From contig JAUCBJ010007156.1 of the NCBI GenBank assembly GCA_032718475.1, forward strand, positions 1 to 64,000: DNA of 64,000 nt, written 5' to 3'. Below the pieces are notes generated by a model. It was not told the origin of the DNA. It was given only the letters and a program-made list of their open reading frames with translations, and did not search any database. Below are positions 46,496 to 58,439 of the stretch, piece by piece (positions within the stretch are counted from its first letter, which is position 1; the number at the start of each line of letters is the position of its first letter). The position numbers and the translations under genes are program-made. This DNA comes from Nemertoderma westbladi (Eukaryota; Xenacoelomorpha; Nemertodermatida; Nemertodermatidae).

Positions 46496-48537
46496 GGCGG
46501 ATCCAGTACAGGTGTCTCTATCACCATAGGGGTGGCTTCGAGAACAGGCCTAATTATTTCAGGTTCATCTACTATAGTAGGGAGTGTCTCTATTTTAATA
46601 ATTTGGTCTGTGGGTTCTATACTACCTAAGTCTGTGCTAGCTAGTTGTCTTCTAACAGCTGGGGGCAAATCAGGCAATTTGTGACGGTGGGGCGTTCTTC
46701 TCCGCCTAATGGCACGAGATCTATTTCCTCCACCTTCAGGATCTATGGTGTCGCCTTCATCGGATGATGTAAATCCTTGTCTTTTGGGAGTAGATTTACT
46801 TATCATCTGCCACTGACTCGCTGTTCTCTGTTTATCGATATAATCTTGCTTCTCTTGAAGATTTTCCAACTCTAGTTGGGCAGTCTCTTCAGATGCCTTT
46901 CGTTCTGCTTCTGCCAATGCAGCCTTTCTTTCTGCCTCTGCCACTGCCGCATTTCTTTCTGCCTCCGCAGCCTTTCTTTCTGCCTCTGCAGCCTTTCTTT
47001 CTGCCTCTGCCAATGCCGCTTTTCTTTCTGCTTCTGCCTCTGCTGCTGCTGCTGCTGCTATCTTTCTGTCTTCTATATGTTTTTTCTTGACTTGTTCTTC
47101 TTGAACCCTAGCGATGCGGATGCTTTCATCAAATTTAGCTTGGTTCGCAGCTATCATTTCCGCATCTATTGCGTCCAACACCAACTTGGCTCCTTCACTA
47201 TTAGGACGAAGTCCCGATAACCTTCTCCTTAACTCTTCATCCCCTAGAAATCGTTGATAGTCTGACAGATAGATCAATCAATCAATCAATGGAGCTCGAA
47301 CGAGCTCGTGTATTATTCGCATAATGGGATACCACAATATTTAATTATAAAATCATTGCACCAGTGAACGTTTGTTTGTAATTTTTGTTTTGTTCTGATG
47401 TAATATGGTTTTAGGGGGTGCGTTATTCGTTTTATGTTCTGTTCAAAAAAAAAAAAGGAGAGAAAGCAGTAGCATAGCTAGTTTTGCCTCTTACCTTCTT
47501 TTTCTCAGATAATCGTGATGTGGTACACCGGTTGGGTTATTATGGTGATGTCGGCCAGATGTAGGCTAGATGTCAATTACATCCCTCCCATGCGGTTTCT
47601 CTGCTGTCGCTTCGCTTTCCACTTGAGAGAAGGCAGCATCGGTTGATTCTCCATGGGCTGAGCGATCAGCCAGCTGAGATTTCCACTGGGCTGTTCCTGG
47701 AACTTTGAGACTCACACGCTGAAACCAAGTCTTGACGGCAACTTGCAAAGACGTGTCCTGTCTTCTTTTCGAAGCTTCTTCAAAGGCCGATAGGATTAGT
47801 CTGATGCGTAGAGTTCTTTCTCGTACTTGATAAAGCAGCTCTCCCTGCTCTTGAGGTCCTTGGGGTTGTCGAAACAGTTGTTCTTCTAATCGCTCCAAAG
47901 AGCCGAAGAATCCCTGTACATATCCTGCTGCCGACCTCTTCCACACAGCTGGATCTATTGTGTCTTTTGTCACTCCCATCCTGTGTATGTCTTCCCAGGT
48001 AGCTTCTGATAAGTCAAACGGGAGTCCGGGTCCGGGGAAGTTCCATTGCGACTCGACAATAGACTTCAGTTCCTCCTTGCTGTATCCCGCATAACTGTCC
48101 TTAGTCGATCGCCTACCTCTCGCCCAATCAAGTTGGTGTTCCTCCACCGCAATCAATACAGTAGTTAGTACTGCTGCAGGAAGAATGAGAAGGGGATCCG
48201 AATAAACTGCATCTTTCATCTTTTCTCCGCGCTCGGGTGTCAGCTCTACAGTATCAGAACTACTGGAGCTATCTGGTCGCTGAGAACTAAGTTCTTGGCT
48301 AGGATGTTGCTGCTGTTTGCCAGCTGCTTCTTGATCCCGCTTTACTTGAGCACGAGTGCCGATGATAGACCTATGGTGTTGTACTAGCCTAGGGTCTGAC
48401 ACTACTACTGGAGGGATGATCTTTCTTACAGTAGGAGGTGAGTTGAACTTGGGTCTCACACGTTCCACACTCCTGTCTGGGTCACAGATGGTTGTATCTA
48501 AGAGACTGTCTGACAGATTTTGTTTTGTATCAGACAT
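46496..48537 (-). pseudogene. BEL-2 gag N-terminal half, interrupted by insertion
   Basis: 48537-47566 encodes MSDTKQNLSDSLLD onward, closely similar to BEL-1 Gag residues 1-320. A 292-bp insertion follows. 47277-46496 resumes with YLSDYQRFLGDEELRRRL, the Ala/Glu/Arg-rich coiled coil and a basic segment up to VIETPVLDPP. The DUF1759 region, nucleocapsid and protease are gone by the deletion that joins directly to RT. The reading frame does not continue into RT. Confidence 0.88.
47275..47566 (-). mobile_element. 292-bp SINE-like insertion with (ttga)n tail in BEL-2 gag
   Basis: It is flanked by tagat at 47270-47274 and 47567-47571. BEL-1 Gag is uninterrupted at this site (AIDIYLSDYQ). On the minus strand it ends in four ttga/attg units. 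No terminal inverted repeat and no clear tRNA-like A and B boxes are visible, so the class is uncertain. A similar (caat)n tract lies near 63853 but without evident similarity beyond it. Confidence 0.75.
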
Positions 48538-50728
48538 GTTTATTTGTACAGTTGAATGCCTACTGCTATATTACAGTTAAAAGCAAGTCTAATAATTCAG
48601 TATCAACTGTTAGCCTAGTAATTAATTACCGATATCGTTACTCTATGTAACGTGATATATATACAATGTGTCAGAATACCGTTATACACTTATAGTATAT
48701 ATAAGTGTTATTACAGACTAAGTTTGTCACAGAATACCGGTATATAATTTCAGCACAAATATATAAATATATAATAAGCCTACCGTGAATACCGGTATAC
48801 AGCTTACACTTTTGGTATATATATAAGTATAATTATAGACTATAATTAATTACAGAATACCGGTATATAATTTCCGCTCAGATTTATAGAATAAATATTA
48901 TAAGCCTATTATAAATACCGGTATGTCAATTATTTTAGAATAATTGTCTTTCTGTATTTTAGGGGTTACTTGGTTACTTTACTTTACTTTATTACCGTTA
49001 TTTAAGCAGTAGTCCAACTGAAGTTAAGACCTAATTGTTGTATAACAGGCCTACCGTTTTATAAATCGATTTGAATTGATTTATAATATATATACCCGTT
49101 TAATGGGTTTTGTTACAATATTTGAAATAATTGGTATTATTTCTGGGAAGGAGTCACTACACAGAAGCTATGCGCTCTCAGTGAAGTGCTACTTGTTGGA
49201 CACTAAAAAGAATAATTTCTACTTGCCTAAGTTACTTATTTCTACAAATTACGTACAATTCGGGTGAGATTACAATCTCTAAATAAACACAAAAATTACA
49301 AATACGAATTTTTAGGGTAATTTTACAAGAAGTCTATAAACCAGCCTAACAAGGGGTTAGAAATCTGGTTATTACAACGGACAGGATACTATGGTATTTG
49401 AAAATAATAAACAGTAGTAAATATACTGCGTTGTCCAGATAGGAAAAATACCACCGTCTGACGACTTATAGCCGTATCGCTATAAGTACTACGTTATGTT
49501 TCACGGAGTGTTCCTACCTAGAAGTTAATTACCGCGGCCTACCAGAGCCAACGTGCCTATTAACCACTTTACAACACAAATATACTGCCTACACACTAAA
49601 TTACTTTCGGAAAGCACTGTACGCTAAACCCTAAATTAGGTACAAGTACTTGTATAACAAATAACCAGCAGTTAAAATACTTGAACAGCTAAAAGAACCA
49701 CGGTATCTGCCGGAGTGACCAGAGCACAAAATCTCCAGTCTTTACCTACGCCAAGCAGCCCTGATGTAGTACCGGGGTTAGTTTAACTATAACAGTATGT
49801 ATAACAAGCACAATTACTGTAGGAATAAACTTGGGGATATGAATGTTGCGAATAATCGCATAAACTCTGAATAATAAATATTACGCTACCCGTACAAACT
49901 ACTCAAACAAAATACAAACCAAACGCTGGCAGACTACTATCAAGCCTAAATAAACTACAGTATGTGCAGACTCCGAAATGGTTAGTTAGTATGCGTTCTA
50001 ACCGAGTAGTACGACTTATTCTTTCGGGGGGATTTACCTTACAGCACTGGATGCCCCTACTTTCCTAACCGGCACTTTATCGGACATACACTCTACACAC
50101 ACCACAATCTCTTCAGACCTAACAACAGCTAGACAACAATCTAGCCTATAAATTATCTGAATAAGAAATAGTACGGTACCTGTACAGACTATACAAACAA
50201 AGTACAGACCAAACGCTGGCAGACTACTATCAAGCCTAAATAAACTACAGGGCATGCAGACTCCGAAATGGTTAGTTAGTATGCGTTCTAACCTAGTAGT
50301 ACGACTTATTCTTTCGGGGGGGATTTACCTTACAGCACTGGCTGCCCCTACGTTCCTAACCGGCACTTTATCGGACATACACTCTACATGCATGCAATCC
50401 GTTCAGACCTAACAACACTCAGACAACAGTCCAGCCTACAAATTTTCTGTACAATCTGAGCAGGCTTACATGCCTTCTGCTCAATATTAGCCTACAAATA
50501 AATAAAACTGACAGAAATAAATAAGCTCCAAAAGAAACAAGGGGTGTACAGTCCCTAATCTCTTAAGCAGCCTACCAATACCAAATATAACAATCGAAAT
50601 AATACTGATGTTCCTGTACTGTTGTAAGTACCGGTTCCGGTGGTTAGGTAGTTAGGCCTACAGGTTACCGGTCGACCGGTACTTCTCAACTTTATTGCTT
50701 ACTGCAATAAAGAAGCAATAACTGTTAT
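48538..50728 (-). other. BEL-2 5' leader
   Basis: Colinear with the BEL-1 leader: two 290-bp tandem units (about 49915-50440), TACCGGTA palindromes at 48735, 48790, 48858 and 48916 just upstream of gag, and no long open frame. The bases after the LTR (ataacagttattgcttct on the minus strand) again do not look like a TGG-starting primer site. Confidence 0.75.
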
Positions 50729-51919
50729 TGTTCGCGCTTTCAGACCTTAGGCAGTTTAACCCGCCTAATTTAGGTGTCTTTTAGTTTGTAAATCGACTTT
50801 AGCCTATGACAAGTATTTGACACAAATAAACACTACATTAGCCGAAGCCAGCCTATGCGCGACCATTCACCCGTTGGATATACCCGGGAGACTGGATTCG
50901 GAAGCTCTGACCTTATTGCGGTGTAAGCCTACTGTATTATTCGATTGTTCGTTAATATATAATCTCTGACAAATATTATTCACTTTCGGGAAATATTAAC
51001 AGTTCCTTTAGGACGTGGCGCTCTAAATATGTAAACAGAGTTATGACTTATACTAAACACAACGGGATGGCTAATGATTCACGTATAAGGCGCATTCTTT
51101 AGGAGATGCTTAGTTATCTGTCACAATCATACACACTACCGGTACCGCACAATACTGCACACTGATCTGCCGACCTTTACTAATTTTAGTCACATATAAA
51201 GAGAATAGCAATTGACCCATGTAGTGCCTATGAAATAGCATTAGATTCACTTCAAAACCAATATCATATGAGTCGCAATTACTATATGTAACCTGTCTCT
51301 TACCTTCAGTATATCAAAAGATGGGGGTTTTATGATTCTTTATCGATATTATCCAGATATAACAATATTCCATCAACCAATACAATTAATAAACACTGAC
51401 AGTAAATAGCAGTAAAATAATGCGGTGTATAAGTTTGAGGTGCCAGGTATGACTGGACAATATAACAGTTATACGTTCTGGTGATCAAAGCCGTTCTAAT
51501 GTTTTGCTAAAGTCTGAAACATAGAATAATTCCATAGCCGATGTTCATGGCATCAGGAAAAAAGGTAAACATAAACCATAATGCATTGCGCGATTTCCCG
51601 GAGGCCTCTGTGTAATAAACTGAAAATCGCTCTGATTGGTCGAGTGATTGCACAGAGTGGGCCTGAACAAAGAAAGTTCCACGAGTACACCAAATCAGCT
51701 GATAGATATCGTAATCTGAACTACACTGTGTAGAGAGTATTATGGCGTATTGCGGCATAAGATCGCTAGTTATGTCCGCTAAAGTACACATACAGAAAAA
51801 TAGCTTTTTATGTCCACTAAAATACCGGTACAGTAAGGAAACGGCTTTTATGTCCGTTAAAACATCTACAGAGTACTTTGCGGGGAAAATGACTAGCTAA
51901 TTCCGCAAAAGCTTTTACA
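50729..51919 (-). repeat. BEL-2 5' LTR (1191 bp)
   Basis: It matches 36024-37214 with about ten differences by eye (for example gttgcgc against gtaccgc near 51141). It is followed at 51920 by the target duplication atcat and the interrupted LINE-A. Confidence 0.95.
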
Positions 51920-51924
51920 ATCAT

Positions 51925-52820
51925 CATAATGATGATGGGGTGATGATAACTCCACATACTGGCTCCAGAAGTCGAGGAAATTCTGCCAAGTACCTAACTG
52001 ATCTAGACTTTGCTGATGACTTAGGAGTACTCTCAGAATCACTAGAGGGAGCCCAACGGCTCCTCAGCTCATTAGAACATGCTGCTTCTAGTGTTGGTCT
52101 TTTTATTAACTCCAGAAAGACCAGTTAATTTTGAAAGTCCTCAGCAAGTCTCTGATCGGATGAGCATAAGCTCAAAAGATGGTATGCTTGAGCATGTGGA
52201 TGACTTATGTTACCTGGGATCATGGATCCGGAAGTCAGGTGAGGACCTTCGAATACGTAAGGGAAAGGCATGGGCAGCCTTGAATAGGCTTTCCAGGATT
52301 TGGAAGTCACCGAGAATTAATCGGAAACTTAAGGTCCGATTATTTAGAGCAGCAGTAGTTCCAGTACTCCTCTATGGGAGTCCATGCTGGGCTCTAACTG
52401 CTGAGGACACCAAATCTCTGGATGGCACATTCACAAGAATGCTACGCCAGGTTCATTGTGTCAAGTACAATGCACACATCTCCAACCAGACACTATATAA
52501 CATTGGAGGTTTCTCATTGGTTCCCCCAAGCTTGACACTAGAACAAAATCGCCTCCGCTTTGCAGGACATGTTTCGCCGTGAGGACCAGCCAGTACATAA
52601 TCTTGTACTTTGGCAGCCTCATGGAGTGAATAAGCATGGTGGACAGCCCATGACTTTCTTGAGACAAATCTTAAAGGACACTGGCGTTGAAGATGCGGAT
52701 GATCTAGCAAATGTCATGGGTGATAGGGAGTTGTGGCGGTGCAATTTTGTCGATAAGCCGGCACAGCATTCTTAAAAATGCAGCTGCAATGCAGCATGCC
52801 GATCCTAGTAGTAGTAGTAG
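51925..52820 (+). pseudogene. LINE-A 3' segment (RT end and 3' tail)
   Basis: It resumes the RT after the BEL-2 insertion with GVMITPHTGSRSRG, LTDLDFADDLGVL (FADD intact) and the C-terminal region. A small deletion near 52124 shifts the frame (52079-52582), and another shift near 52575 moves it again (52560-52775). It ends CNFVDKPAQHS, the family 3' sequence and (gta)n. Confidence 0.88.
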
Positions 52821-52940
52821 TATCTCCGGGCCTGAGATAGTATCTCCGGGCCGGACTTAGTATCTCAGGGCCTGAGATAGTATCTCCGGGCCGGACTTAG
52901 TATCCCTGGCCCAGACTTAGTATCTCGGGGCCGGACTTAG
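52821..52940. repeat. Minisatellite arm 2, inner continuation
   Basis: About six 20-bp units in the same orientation as 30746-30956, followed by an A-run and the inverted terminus of the foldback element ending at 52978. Confidence 0.88.
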
Positions 52941-53149
52941 AAAAAAAAGGGGAAACCCATGTCCCTTTAGGGGCTCCGTACTATCTTCTATATAATCACA
53001 ACAGCTTTTATAATTTATTAGATGATTACAACATAATAATTATAGTTTGAAGTTGTCTAGAAAATTTCTCGTACACCACCGGGACTACCCTCACACTAAT
53101 TTATTATCAGACAGAACAAAAAGCTTTTATTTGACTCGTACTGTCTACT

Positions 53150-53269
53150 ACGACTTTCTTCACTGGCCACTAGGCCCGTCTCTAGTTTATATGCAATCCA
53201 ACCTCCTTACTGTGGCAGCCCTATTAAGTTTTTTCAATAGAAGCTGTGCATCTTCTAGCATATTAGAGA
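53150..53269 (-). pseudogene. LINE-C (RTE-like) RT fragment, downstream part
   Basis: The minus strand reads SNMLEDAQLLLKKLNRAAT, the segment that follows the FADD box in RTE-like RTs. The upstream part, ending FADDIAQLSNML, lies at 63184-63575 on the same strand. The shared 13 bp agcatattagaga (53257-53269 and 63184-63196) are the apparent target duplication of the 9.9-kb insertion between them. Coding similarity fades below about 53170. Confidence 0.75.
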
Positions 53270-53475
53270 AATCAATTGGAATTGAGATGTTAATGCAACA
53301 AAAACCATAATACCTGAACAAAACCATAATATTACATCTTTAATTACAGTTGCATTAACAGCTCAACTCCAATTTATTTATTTAATATCACCTGGCAGCA
53401 ATACTCGAGCTGAATATTTATTTATTTGTACTTTCCTCCTGTTTCACTCTATCATACTTAATATAAATAATATTG
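53270..53475. other. Left end of the insertion in LINE-C; no gene
   Basis: It contains two near-tandem aaaaccataat words. A 23-bp segment (53314-53336) recurs exactly at 63162-63184, next to the right boundary of the insertion. Nothing else was recognised. Confidence 0.55.
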
Positions 53476-53713
53476 GTTATTTATATAGCGCTTTTCTACG
53501 CTCAGCATACTCAAAGCGCTTTTATTATCATTACCCCAGCAAAGCCAGGTTCCCATTATACCGCTGGGTTGGCGTAGGCACTAATGTCTAAAGTGTCTTG
53601 CCTAGGGACACAACAGTGCGAAATTTCTACAGCCTTTAGTCGGATTCGAACCTGCACCACCAAACACTATTGTGTAAGCAGTTCAGGCGCCGTATCCACT
53701 CGGACACTGCGAC
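53476..53713 (-). mobile_element. tRNA-derived SINE with L2-like 3' end
   Basis: On the minus strand the head (53713 downward) reads tRNA-like: cagtgtccgagtggatacgg (A-box-like, as in Leu or Ser tRNA) and ggttcgaatccgac (perfect B box). The body ends gcgctatataaataac. That end resembles the ggcgctatacaaatgcat terminus of the L2 LINE at 62950, suggesting the SINE borrows L2-type retrotransposition machinery. Confidence 0.8.
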
Positions 53714-54729
53714 ATAGCTTTACTGCACTTTACTTGAGGCCGGTAGGTCCGATGTTAAGATAGTTAAGATAGATAGATATGTTGCGACACCCGGCACTGT
53801 ACCTAATGTTAATGTACCCAATGTTGTTGCGACACCCGGCACTGTACCTAATGTTAATGTACCCAATGTTGTTGCGTCACCCGGCACTGTACCTAATGTT
53901 AATGTACCCAATGTTGTTGCGACACCCGGCATTGTACCTAATGTTAATGTTGTTGCGACACCCGGCAATGTACCTAATGTTAATGTACCCAATGTTGTTG
54001 CGACACCCGGCACTGTACCCAATGTTAATGTACCCAATGTTATTGCGACACCCGGCACTGTACCTAACGTGAATGTACCAAATGCTATTGTTGTTGCGAC
54101 ACCCGGCACTGTACCTAATGTTAATGTACCCAATGTTGCTGCGACACCCGGCATTGTACCTAATGTTAATGTACCCAATGTTGTCGCGACACCCGGCATT
54201 GTACCTAATGTTAATGTACCCAATGTTGTTGCGACACCCGGCACTGTACCCAATGTTAATGTACCCAATGTTATTGCGACACCCGGCACTGTACCTAACG
54301 TGAATGTACCAAATGCTATTGTTGTTGCGTCACCCGGCACTGTACCTAATGTTAATGTACCCAATGTTGTTGCGACACCCGGCATTGTACCTAATGTTAA
54401 TGTTGTTGCGACACCCGGCAATGTACCTAATGTTAATGTACCCAATGTTGTTGCGACACCCGGCACTGTACCCAATGTTAATGTACCCAATGTTATTGCG
54501 ACACCCGGCACTGTACCTAACGTGAATGTACCAAATGCTATTGTTGTTGCGACACCCGGCATTGTACCTAATGTTAATGTACCCAATGTTGTTGCGACAC
54601 CCGGCACTGTACCTAATGTTAATGTACCCAATGTTGTTGCGACACCCGGCACTGTACCTAATGTTAATGTACCAAATGCTGTTGCGACACCCGGCACTGT
54701 ACCCAATGTTAATGTACCCAATGTTATTG

Positions 54730-57700
54730 CGACACCCGGCACTGTACCTAACGTGAATGTACCAAATGCTATTGTTGTTGCGACACCCGGCACTGTACCT
54801 AATGTTAATGTACCAAATGCTGTTGCGACACCCGGCACTGTACCTACTGTTAATGTACCCAATGTTGTTGCGACACCCGGCACTGTACCCAATGTTATTG
54901 TTGTTGCGACACTCGGCACTGTACCTAATGTTTATGTACCCAATGTTATTGCGACACCCGGCACTGTACCTAACGTGAATGTACCAAATGCTATTGTTGT
55001 TGCGACACCCGGCACTGTACCTAATGTTAATGTACCAAATGCTGTTGCGACACCCGGCACTGTACCTAATGTTAATGTACCCAATGTTGTTGCGACACCC
55101 GGCACTGTACCCAATGTTAATGTACCCAATGTTATTGCGACACCCGGCACTGTACCTAACGTGAATGTACCAAATGCTATTGTTGTTGCGACACCCGGCA
55201 CTGTACCTAATGTTAATGTACCAAATGCTGTTGCGACACCCGGCACTGTACCTAATGTTAATGTACCCAATGTTGTTGCGACACCCGGCACTGTACCTAA
55301 TGTTAATGTACCCAATGTTGTTGCGTCACCCGGCAATGTACCTAATGTTAATGTACCCAATGTTGTTGCGACACCCGGCATTGTACCTAATGTTAATGTA
55401 CCCAATGTTGTTGCGACACCCGGCATTGTACCTAATGTTAATGTACCCAATATTGTTGCGACACCCGGCATTGTACCTAATGTTAATGTACCCTGTGTTA
55501 ATGTTGTTGCGACACCCGGCATTGTACCTAATGTTAATGTACCCTGTGTTAATGTTGTTGCGACACCCGGCACTGTACCTACTGTTAAGGTGCCCAATGT
55601 TGTTGCGACACCCGGCAATGTACCTAATGTTAATGTACCCAATATTGTTGCGACACCTGGCACTGTACCTAATGTTAATGTACCAAATGCTATTGTTGTT
55701 GCGACACCCGGCATTGTACCTAATGTTAATGTACCCTGTGTTAATGTTGATGCGACACCCGGCACTGTACCTACTGTTAATGTACCCAATGTTGTTGCGA
55801 CACCTGGCAATGTACCTAATGTTAATGTACCCAATGTTGTTGCGACACCTGGCACTGTACCTAATGTGAATGTACCAAATGCTATTGTTGTTGCGACACC
55901 CGACACTGTACCTAATGTTAATGTCGTTGCGACACGCGGCAATGTACCTACTGTTAATGTACCCTGTGTTAATGTTGTTGCGACACCCGACACTGTACCT
56001 AATGTTAATGTTGTTGCGACACGCGGCAATGTACCTAATGTTAATGTACCCAATGTTATTGTTGTTGCGACACTCGGCACTGTACCTAATGTTAATGTAC
56101 CCAATGTTGTTGCGACACCCGGCACTGTACCTAATGTGAATGTACCAAATGCTATTGTTGTTGCGACACCCGGCATTGTAGCTAATGTTAATGTACCCTG
56201 TGTTAATGTTGTTGCGACACCCGGCACTGTACCGAATGTTAATGTACCCTGTGTTAATGTTGTTCCGACACCCGGCACTGTACCTAATGTAAATGTACCC
56301 AATGTTGTTGCGACACCCGGCATTGTACCTAATGTTAATGTACCCTGTGTTAATGTTGTTGCGACACCCGGCACTGTACCTACTGTTAATGTACCCAATG
56401 TTGTTGCGACACCCGGCATTGTACCTAATGTTAATGTACCCTGTGTTAATGTTGTTGCGACACCCGGCACTGTACCTAATGTTAATGTTGTTGCGACACG
56501 CGGCAATGTACCTAATGTTAATGTACCCAATGTTATTGCGACACCCGGCACTGTACCTAACGTGAATGTACCAAATGCTATTGTTGTTGCGACACCCGGC
56601 ACTGTACCTAATGTTAATGTACCAAATGCTGTTGCGACACCCGGCACTGTACCTACTGTTAATGTACCCAATGTTGTTGCGACACCCGGCACTGTACCCA
56701 ATGTTATTGTTGTTGCGACACTCGGCACTGTACCTAATGTTTATGTACCCAATGTTATTGCGACACCCGGCACTGTACCTAACGTGAATGTACCAAATGC
56801 TATTGTTGTTGCGACACCCGGCACTGTACCTAATGTTAATGTACCAAATGCTGTTGCGACACCCGGCACTGTACCTAATGTTAATGTACCCAATGTTGTT
56901 GCGACACCCGGCACTGTACCCAATGTTAATGTACCCAATGTTATTGCGACACCCGGCACTGTACCTAACGTGAATGTACCAAATGCTATTGTTGTTGCGA
57001 CACCCGGCACTGTACCTAATGTTAATGTACCAAATGCTGTTGCGACACCCGGCACTGTACCTAATGTTAATGTACCCAATGTTGTTGCGACACCCGGCAC
57101 TGTACCTAATGTTAATGTACCCAATGTTGTTGCGTCACCCGGCAATGTACCTAATGTTAATGTACCCAATGTTGTTGCGACACCCGGCATTGTACCTAAT
57201 GTTAATGTACCCAATGTTGTTGCGACACCCGGCATTGTACCTAATGTTAATGTACCCAATATTGTTGCGACACCCGGCATTGTACCTAATGTTAATGTAC
57301 CCTGTGTTAATGTTGTTGCGACACCCGGCATTGTACCTAATGTTAATGTACCCTGTGTTAATGTTGTTGCGACACCCGGCACTGTACCTACTGTTAAGGT
57401 GCCCAATGTTGTTGCGACACCCGGCAATGTACCTAATGTTAATGTACCCAATATTGTTGCGACACCTGGCACTGTACCTAATGTTAATGTACCAAATGCT
57501 ATTGTTGTTGCGACACCCGGCATTGTACCTAATGTTAATGTACCCTGTGTTAATGTTGATGCGACACCCGGCACTGTACCTACTGTTAATGTACCCAATG
57601 TTGTTGCGACACCTGGCAATGTACCTAATGTTAATGTACCCAATGTTGTTGCGACACCTGGCACTGTACCTAATGTGAATGTACCAAATGCTATTGTTGT

Positions 57701-58347
57701 TGCGACACCCGACACTGTACCTAATGTTAATGTCGTTGCGACACGCGGCAATGTACCTACTGTTAATGTACCCTGTGTTAATGTTGTTGCGACACCCGAC
57801 ACTGTACCTAATGTTAATGTTGTTGCGACACGCGGCAATGTACCTAATGTTAATGTACCCAATGTTATTGTTGTTGCGACACTCGGCACTGTACCTAATG
57901 TTAATGTACCCAATGTTGTTGCGACACCCGGCACTGTACCTAATGTGAATGTACCAAATGCTATTGTTGTTGCGACACCCGGCATTGTAGCTAATGTTAA
58001 TGTACCCTGTGTTAATGTTGTTGCGACACCCGGCACTGTACCGAATGTTAATGTACCCTGTGTTAATGTTGTTCCGACACCCGGCACTGTACCTAATGTA
58101 AATGTACCCAATGTTGTTGCGACACCCGGCATTGTACCTAATGTTAATGTACCCTGTGTTAATGTTGTTGCGACACCCGGCACTGTACCTACTGTTAATG
58201 TACCCAATGTTGTTGCGACACCCGGCATTGTACCTAATGTTAATGTACCCTGTGTTAATGTTGTTGCGACACCCGGCACTGTACCTAATGTTAATGTTGT
58301 TGCGACACGCGGCAATGTACCTAATGTTAATGTACCCAATGTTATTG
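54730..58347. repeat. 1809-bp tandem duplication inside the minisatellite
   Basis: The variant pattern of units from about 54730 to 56538 repeats from about 56539 to 58347, an exact 1809-bp offset (603 codons) with no difference noticed by eye. Low divergence points to recent unequal exchange, or to an assembly artefact. Confidence 0.88.
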
Positions 58348-58439
58348 TTGTTGCGACACTCGGCACTGTACCTAATGTTAATGTACCCAATGTTGTTGCG
58401 ACACCCGGCACTGTACCTAATGTGAATGTACCAAATGCT

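Larger units (their letters stand above)
36024..51919 (-). mobile_element. BEL-2: BEL/Pao element with ORF-X, 15.9 kb
   Basis: Reverse-strand element with 1191-bp LTRs (TG...CA) flanked by atcat at 36019-36023 and 51920-51924, inserted in the LINE-A RT gene. Order on the minus strand: LTR, 2.2-kb leader, gag (with a 292-bp insertion), RT-RNase H, integrase, 1.63-kb spacer, ORF-X (41616-37293), LTR. Nucleocapsid, protease and the start of RT are deleted. The LTRs differ at about ten sites by eye, so it is somewhat older than BEL-1. LTR length, leader repeats and Gag show it is the same family as BEL-1. Confidence 0.95.
30957..52820 (+). mobile_element. LINE-A full-length copy, in three segments
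   Basis: The segments are 30957-32303, 34548-36023 and 51925-52820, about 3.7 kb once joined. The 5' end lies just after the minisatellite (aggtcaggtcagg). The 3' end is the family terminus with (gta)n at 52807-52820. It encodes an AP-type endonuclease and an RT in one polyprotein. Size, the microsatellite 3' tail and the C-terminal region are RTE-like. It was interrupted first or second by LINE-A copy 4 (32304-34547) and by BEL-2 (36024-51919), each with clean target duplications. Frameshifts show it is inactive. Confidence 0.88.
29779..52978. mobile_element. Foldback-type DNA transposon with minisatellite arms
   Basis: The left end (29779) begins cagagcccctaaaggg and the right end is the reverse complement of cggagcccctaaaggg. 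Both continue through acatgggtttcccc and a T-run into long arrays of 20/40-bp minisatellite units in opposite orientation. Both ends are flanked by TA. Arm 1 is 29820-30219. Arm 2 is 30746-30956 plus 52821-52940, split by a full-length LINE-A. The unique centre is 30220-30745. No transposase is seen, so it is non-autonomous. The superfamily is uncertain. TA flanks are compatible with a Tc1/mariner-like or related transposase, but the termini are not diagnostic. Confidence 0.75.

Noticed and set aside
46876-47220. Plus-strand Cys/Phe/Leu-rich frame as a membrane protein
   Set aside because: It is the antisense of the Ala/Glu/Lys-rich coiled coil of BEL-2 Gag; the same antisense effect occurs in BEL-1 at 14830-15180.
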